Positions 59,812-64,000 of a stretch of DNA of 64,000 nt are shown piece by piece. Every line of letters starts with the position of its first letter. The stretch's first letter is position 1. A program made the position numbers and the translations under genes. The stretch lies in the NCBI GenBank assembly GCA_963822175.1, contig CAWGGJ010000009.1, positions 1 through 64,000 of the forward strand, written 5' to 3'. This stretch comes from FEB-25 sp963822175. GTDB taxonomy: Bacteria > Chloroflexota > Anaerolineae > Anaerolineales > UBA4823. Under the pieces are notes generated by a model. It saw nothing but the letters and a program-made list of their open reading frames with translations, ran no database searches and was not told the origin of the DNA.

Positions 59812-60693
59812 ATGACCGATGAAGTAAAATCCCGGGTAAAAAATAGCAATTCACATCTGGTAGCAGAGGTGAGTGCTTTCCTGGCCATGACTCGTAAAGA
59901 GCTCATCGTCATGATGCGCTATCCGGTGAACTTTATCGCTTCGTTTGGGCAAACCTTTTTAATCGTGGCCGTTTTCACCCTGGGAGGCAGTATGTTTTTT
60001 CGGGTCACCCCAACAGCCGGTAATCAGGCTGGCTCAAGTACAGGGAACCCGTCTGGGGTGGTCGTCTATGGGTTCATCCTTTTCATGTTTATGAGCGATA
60101 CCCTGTGGACCATTGGATACAACATTCGCAATGAGCAGCTACAGGGGACATTGGAGCAGCTCTATTTATCACCCGCGAGCAAGTTCGCCAGCCTAATAGC
60201 CCGGGTCACCAATACAATGGTATGGACCGGTCTACTTTGTGTCACCGCAGCAGCGTTGATGACCATGATGATTGGAAAGCTGCCAGTGGAGAACCCGATG
60301 ATGGGGTTATATCTGCTTGTGATGACGCTTTCAGGCACATTCGGGATTGGTTTTGCCTTTGCAGCCCTGACTTTACGCATCAAAGAGACCGCCCAAACTG
60401 TGGCAAACTTCCTCCAGTTTACCTTACTGGTGCTGTGCGCAAATTTCTTCCCCTTCTCTGCGCTGCCTCCTTTTATATTGTCGATTTCACGCCTGTTACC
60501 CCCCGCTTATGGGGTGGATGCATTCCGCTCAACAATGATGGGTTTCCCGCCCGGTTTTCCCGAGCTGGCGCCATTCACTGTTGAGCTCATTATCGTCACC
60601 CTGTTCGGTTTGATCATGCCGCCTCTGGGTTACCTGCTTTACCGACAAGCTGAGAAGTATGCCCGAAAGCATGGAAGTTTATCGACCTATTAA
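59812..60693 (+). CDS. ABC-2 type exporter permease 2
   Basis: This 293-residue six-helix permease pairs with the preceding one. It has a coupling helix in EQLQGTLEQLYLSPASKF and the helix series of ABC-2 permeases. It starts eight bases after the first permease stop and completes the exporter operon. Confidence 0.87.
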   Translation: MTDEVKSRVKNSNSHLVAEVSAFLAMTRKELIVMMRYPVNFIASFGQTFLIVAVFTLGGSMFFRVTPTAGNQAGSSTGNPSGVVVYGFILFMFMSDTLWTIGYNIRNEQLQGTLEQLYLSPASKFASLIARVTNTMVWTGLLCVTAAALMTMMIGKLPVENPMMGLYLLVMTLSGTFGIGFAFAALTLRIKETAQTVANFLQFTLLVLCANFFPFSALPPFILSISRLLPPAYGVDAFRSTMMGFPPGFPELAPFTVELIIVTLFGLIMPPLGYLLYRQAEKYARKHGSLSTY

Positions 60694-60711
60694 TGGCTAA
60701 ACCCGAGCCAT

Positions 60712-61459
60712 TTATTTTTGTTGACCCACCCGCCTCCACACCAGCCAACCTGCAGCGAAAAGGGCTGCCACTCCCACCAGTCCAATCATGATCACAGTGC
60801 TTCTCTCCGCAGGTGCTTCAGATACGACCGCTGGTGAGGTGGCAGTAGCACTGGCGAATCTCTGTCGCCGGTACGTCTTCCGTCAAGGTCTGAGATGCTC
60901 CTGAGCCATGGCCAAAGTCTTTGTTTAGCGCATAGCTGACGGTGAATGGCACCTCAATCACCTGACCATCATATACCAACAGCAGCTCAGAGCTTTGTGG
61001 GCTGGGAATGGAAACGCTTTCAGGCGGGGGGTTAACTGCTTGTACGTTTTTATCAAGCAGGTTACCATCCAGGTCGGTTAATGCATCCATGTTCAAATAC
61101 AGGGGACGGCTGGATGACACTAAATACGAAGCCGCCTCGTGTGCCATGTTCACACGTGATTTCCAGTTTGGGTCGGGCGTCTGCATCACCAAAATGTCTT
61201 TATAATTCAATGACATTATATAGAGGATTGTCTCGGTGTTATTCGCCAGTTTAAGGCACCCCTGTGTCTCAACCTCCGGGGGGCAAGGGTGAATGCTGAT
61301 GCCTTCCGGCAAAGGCACACTGTCCACGGTGATTGTCTCAATATACCATTCGTCCATGCCTGGCTCGGAGGCCCTGACCAGGCGAGCACTAAAAAGCATA
61401 CCTCCCAATCCCATAAGGAATATTCCAACCTGGAACAACCACACCCCAGAGAATTTCAC
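60712..61459 (-). pseudogene. Exported protein with C-terminal membrane anchor, frameshifted
   Basis: The GTG at 61459 opens a signal-like helix (WLFQVGIFLMGLGGMLFSARLVRA), then about 170 extracytoplasmic residues including a repeated-cysteine part (IHPCPPEVETQGCLK). The frame ends at 60818 with a non-conserved tail. In the +1 frame the sequence continues as a Ser/Ala/Pro linker (SATATSPAVVSEAPAERS), a hydrophobic helix (IMIGLVGVAALFAAGWLVW) and RRVGQQK with a TAA at 60712. One extra base near 60862 would join them into a bitopic surface protein of about 248 residues. The family is not recognised. Confidence 0.55.
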
Positions 61460-61477
61460 GCTGAGAAAATTCCGCTC

Positions 61478-62653
61478 CTATTCCACGTGTTCCTTGATGC
61501 GAAAGCCCCTTTTCCGTAGCTCATTAATGAACTCTTTCGCCGGTACAAGGCTTTCCACGCCACCAGCACCGCGGGGGGTCAACCCATGCGCCATCATCTC
61601 TGCCACGATGGCTGCATCCCACCCCGTGGTGCGTTCCATGGCGGTAAAGCCAGTTACCTCGTCGAACCGATCCTCCAGCTCAACCACTGCCTGGGCAGGT
61701 TTACCGCCCTTCTTGCCAATGGCTTTCACGCGCACCAGGACGATATCCTTGCTTTTCTCGGGGTCGTTCGGGAAGGTCACCTTGGGTTCATACAATGCAT
61801 GGAAAACATCTCGCGGCACGATCTCATTATCACCCACCTTTGCTGGCTTCAGGTCCCACAAACCCAGGTCCCAGAACGCACGCAGCTGTTGATAATGCCC
61901 CGGGTAGCGCAAGGTGAGGTTTTGCAACGTGCGCAGCTTACCATCAAAAGTCCATGGCATGGTGCTGGTACCACCACCGGCAACAAATGCCTCCAGGGTA
62001 CCGACAGAATCGGGGAACTCCACGGTTTCCAGCTCGGTCATCGGCTCCACCAGGGTGATCTTGCCGTTGCGCAGAAAGATGGCTGGCTCGGCATATTCAT
62101 TCGTCAACCCGGCAACATGGAATGTGAGCAGATAGTTGAATGGAGGCTGAGGGTTCTGTGGGATGCCGCCATCCCACATATAAACATCAGTGGCTTCGTC
62201 CAGGAGCCCCATGGTATATACCGTCAACGACGTGCCCATACCTGGCACCTGACCACAATCAGGGATAATACTGATGCCTGCCTGCCGGGCCTGGGCGTCA
62301 AAGGCATGCTGCTGCCTGGCTATTTCGGTATTGCCACCCAGGTCACACATGCTTGCTTTAACCCTGACTGCCACACGGGTGATATCCAGGTTGAAGTAAT
62401 AGGGCACTGCGCTGACGAAAGCATCCACACCGGTCAGCACCTGCTCTAGTAAGGCCGTGTCGGTCACATCGACCTGAACAGCTTCAGCTATTTTAGAACC
62501 AATCAGCTGGTTCACACGTTGAGCAGCACGTTCAGCGATGGTTAAATCCCTGTCTGCAAGGGTAATTTTTTTGGCATCTCCCCAGCGGGCCATATCATAA
62601 GCGGCGGCCGTGCCCTGCCTGCCTGCGCCTAATACTGCATAGGTATATTGCAT
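61478..62653 (-). CDS. Saccharopine dehydrogenase-like oxidoreductase
   Basis: This 391-residue NAD(P)-dependent enzyme has a Rossmann start YAVLGAGRQGTAAAYDMARWG, the strand DAFVSAVPYYFNLDI and the central MCDLGGNTEIARQQ. It belongs to the saccharopine dehydrogenase/reductase family. The true substrate (lysine pathway, or another amino acid or ketone) is not readable from sequence. It starts with AGGAG and is followed by the frameshifted exported protein on the same strand. Confidence 0.85.
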   Translation of the reverse strand: MQYTYAVLGAGRQGTAAAYDMARWGDAKKITLADRDLTIAERAAQRVNQLIGSKIAEAVQVDVTDTALLEQVLTGVDAFVSAVPYYFNLDITRVAVRVKASMCDLGGNTEIARQQHAFDAQARQAGISIIPDCGQVPGMGTSLTVYTMGLLDEATDVYMWDGGIPQNPQPPFNYLLTFHVAGLTNEYAEPAIFLRNGKITLVEPMTELETVEFPDSVGTLEAFVAGGGTSTMPWTFDGKLRTLQNLTLRYPGHYQQLRAFWDLGLWDLKPAKVGDNEIVPRDVFHALYEPKVTFPNDPEKSKDIVLVRVKAIGKKGGKPAQAVVELEDRFDEVTGFTAMERTTGWDAAIVAEMMAHGLTPRGAGGVESLVPAKEFINELRKRGFRIKEHVE

Positions 62654-62768
62654 AGCATCTTCTCCTTAGACTGATCTGACCCGATTATAAGTCAAATCAC
62701 TCCTCCCCGAGTCTACCTCCTGTGGTAAACTCCCTGATTGTCGGCTGAATATGCCCGGGTAAATTCAT

Positions 62769-64000
62769 ATGGACGCAAAAACCCTACACACCCTTGAGTA
62801 CCCAAAGGTCCTGGATCGCCTGGCAGGTTACTGTGCCTTTGCTGCTTCTATTGAGAAAGCACAGAAACTCCAACCAACCAACAATATCGATGAGGCCCGT
62901 CTCCGATTGGCTGAAACGAGCGAAGCAGTACAGATGCTTGTCACCCGCCCGGACCTCACCATAGGAGGGGCACGTGATATTCGCCAGGCAGTGGACCTGG
63001 CTGCCCATGGTGGGGTGCTTGCTCCCACCGATTTGCTTGATATAAAATCTACCCTGGTTGCGGCAAGAACCCTCGCACGAACATTTGAACGCCTTGGGGA
63101 GCAATTTCCTACCCTTCATTCAATCGCTACCCGGATCCCAACCTCTTTGGGCTTGGTGGATGGAATCACCCATGCCATCTCGGAACGGGGTGAGATCATG
63201 GATAGTGCCTCTGCGGCACTTGGGACCATTCGTCGCGACATGCGCATTGCTCATGATCGGCTGATGACCAAGCTGCAACGTATGGTTGCCGATCCACATA
63301 CATCGCCATACTTGCAGGAGGCATTGATCACCCAACGGGATGGGCGCTATGTGCTCCCATTGCGGGCAGAATTTAAGGGTCGCATCAGGGCGGTAGTCCA
63401 TGACCAGTCTGCTTCGGGGGCAACCTTATTCGTTGAACCTCTGAGCGTTGTTGAGCATAATAACGAATTCCGCGAACTTCAGCTTGCAGAACGGGACGAA
63501 GAACGCCGTATCCTGGCTGAGCTCTCGCAACAAGTGGGCCTGCAGGCTGGTAATATCCTCGATACGGTCGAACGAATTGCAGACCTGGATCTGTGTTTTG
63601 CCAAAGCGAAATATTCCGAGGCGATATCAGCCAACCAGCCCGTTTTACACCCCATTTCAAAGCCATCCGGTCGCCACCCAGGAACGATCATCCGGTTGTA
63701 CCAGGCACGCCATCCGCTGCTCGACCCAGCAACAGTGGTTGCCATAGATGTAGAGCTGGATGCCCAGACTTATGCGATGGTCGTCACTGGTCCGAACACG
63801 GGTGGGAAGACAGTCACCCTAAAAACGATAGGGCTCCTGGCGTTGATGGCACAATCAGGGCTGCATATTCCAGCACATTCTGGATCCGAGATCAGCATTT
63901 TTCATGATATTTATGCTGACATCGGCGACGAGCAGTCCATCGAGCAATCCCTTTCCACTTTTTCCGGGCATATTACCAATATCATCCACATTTTGGCTCA
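62769..64000 (+). CDS. mutS2: Endonuclease MutS2 (partial)
   Basis: The first 410 codons of a MutS2 family protein run off the right edge. The opening MDAKTLHTLEYPKVLDRLAGYC, the connector and clamp regions and the ATPase P-loop GPNTGGKTVT (near residue 342) are in frame, followed by the MutS signature DIGDEQSIEQSLSTFSGH. The Smr nuclease domain would lie beyond the window. MutS2 suppresses recombination and rescues collided ribosomes. Confidence 0.92.
   Translation, partial: MDAKTLHTLEYPKVLDRLAGYCAFAASIEKAQKLQPTNNIDEARLRLAETSEAVQMLVTRPDLTIGGARDIRQAVDLAAHGGVLAPTDLLDIKSTLVAARTLARTFERLGEQFPTLHSIATRIPTSLGLVDGITHAISERGEIMDSASAALGTIRRDMRIAHDRLMTKLQRMVADPHTSPYLQEALITQRDGRYVLPLRAEFKGRIRAVVHDQSASGATLFVEPLSVVEHNNEFRELQLAERDEERRILAELSQQVGLQAGNILDTVERIADLDLCFAKAKYSEAISANQPVLHPISKPSGRHPGTIIRLYQARHPLLDPATVVAIDVELDAQTYAMVVTGPNTGGKTVTLKTIGLLALMAQSGLHIPAHSGSEISIFHDIYADIGDEQSIEQSLSTFSGHITNIIHILA

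Noticed and set aside
1..64000. tRNA, rRNA, CRISPR arrays, insertion sequences, prophage
   Set aside because: Looked for in all intergenic stretches by eye; none found. A covariance-model scan (tRNAscan-SE, Infernal) would be decisive.

Overview
The window reads as one chromosomal segment of an anaerobic bacterium, most likely a Chloroflexota lineage of the Anaerolineae type. That placement is an inference from gene content: a large MalT-like LuxR regulator, DUF6326- and DUF6311-like membrane proteins, a Ycf45/SpoIIIAA-like ATPase with a C-terminal R3H domain, a YtrA-type GntR regulator, an oxygen-sensitive glycyl radical enzyme and a DUF177-rpoD pair. I found no rRNA, tRNA, CRISPR array, prophage or insertion sequence.

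Layout. 1-5.6 kb (minus strand): a membrane-protein start, a frameshifted zinc-less alcohol dehydrogenase, two tandem DUF6326-like membrane proteins, a small unknown protein and a MalT-like regulator carrying five frameshifts. 5.3-8.6 kb: a gene-less stretch with a 16-bp palindrome, a Fic protein behind an operator centred on its -10 box, and a frameshifted DUF6311-like membrane protein. 8.7-12.5 kb: a DmsABC-type molybdoenzyme operon. 12.6-15.7 kb: ferritin, a PerR/Fur-type regulator preceded by two tandem Per-box-like sites, and an uncharacterised operon (membrane protein, winged-helix protein, 57-residue protein) under a 31-bp palindrome. 15.9-22.9 kb: a glycyl radical enzyme, its activase, an FMN split-barrel protein, a flavodoxin-domain protein, and convergently a formate/nitrite transporter with an unknown partner gene. 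23.1-26 kb: a two-component system.

26.2-40 kb is a mosaic of metabolic and housekeeping operons: PHP hydrolase-esterase-GPH symporter, patatin, CPBP protease, an M23-SDR-DinB-enoyl-CoA hydratase-AAC(3)-like run, a solitary DNA methyltransferase with a YbaK-type deacylase, and a PaaG-like hydratase. 40-46 kb holds gmk-rhomboid, fmdB, and the operon pdxS-pdxT-GNAT-R3H ATPase-tmk. 46-49.3 kb holds an adenosine-specific kinase, a GntR regulator with a palindromic operator and a broken partner gene, then a ParB-like gene beside two near-perfect parS sites. 49.3-54 kb is the minus-strand operon rdgB-histidine kinase-hydrolase-deoxynucleoside kinase-nucleotidyltransferase. 54-64 kb holds DUF177-rpoD, metG, an ABC-2 exporter, a frameshifted exported protein, a saccharopine dehydrogenase-like gene and the start of mutS2.

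Two themes stand out. First, 8.7-26 kb looks like an anaerobic redox island: Mo-oxidoreductase, glycyl radical chemistry with candidate flavin electron carriers, a small-anion channel, peroxide/iron control and a two-component system. Second, several small operons have strikingly clear palindromic operators on their promoters. A caution applies to sequence quality: all nine frameshifts I can resolve are single-base insertions, which fits sequencing or assembly error at least as well as true gene decay.
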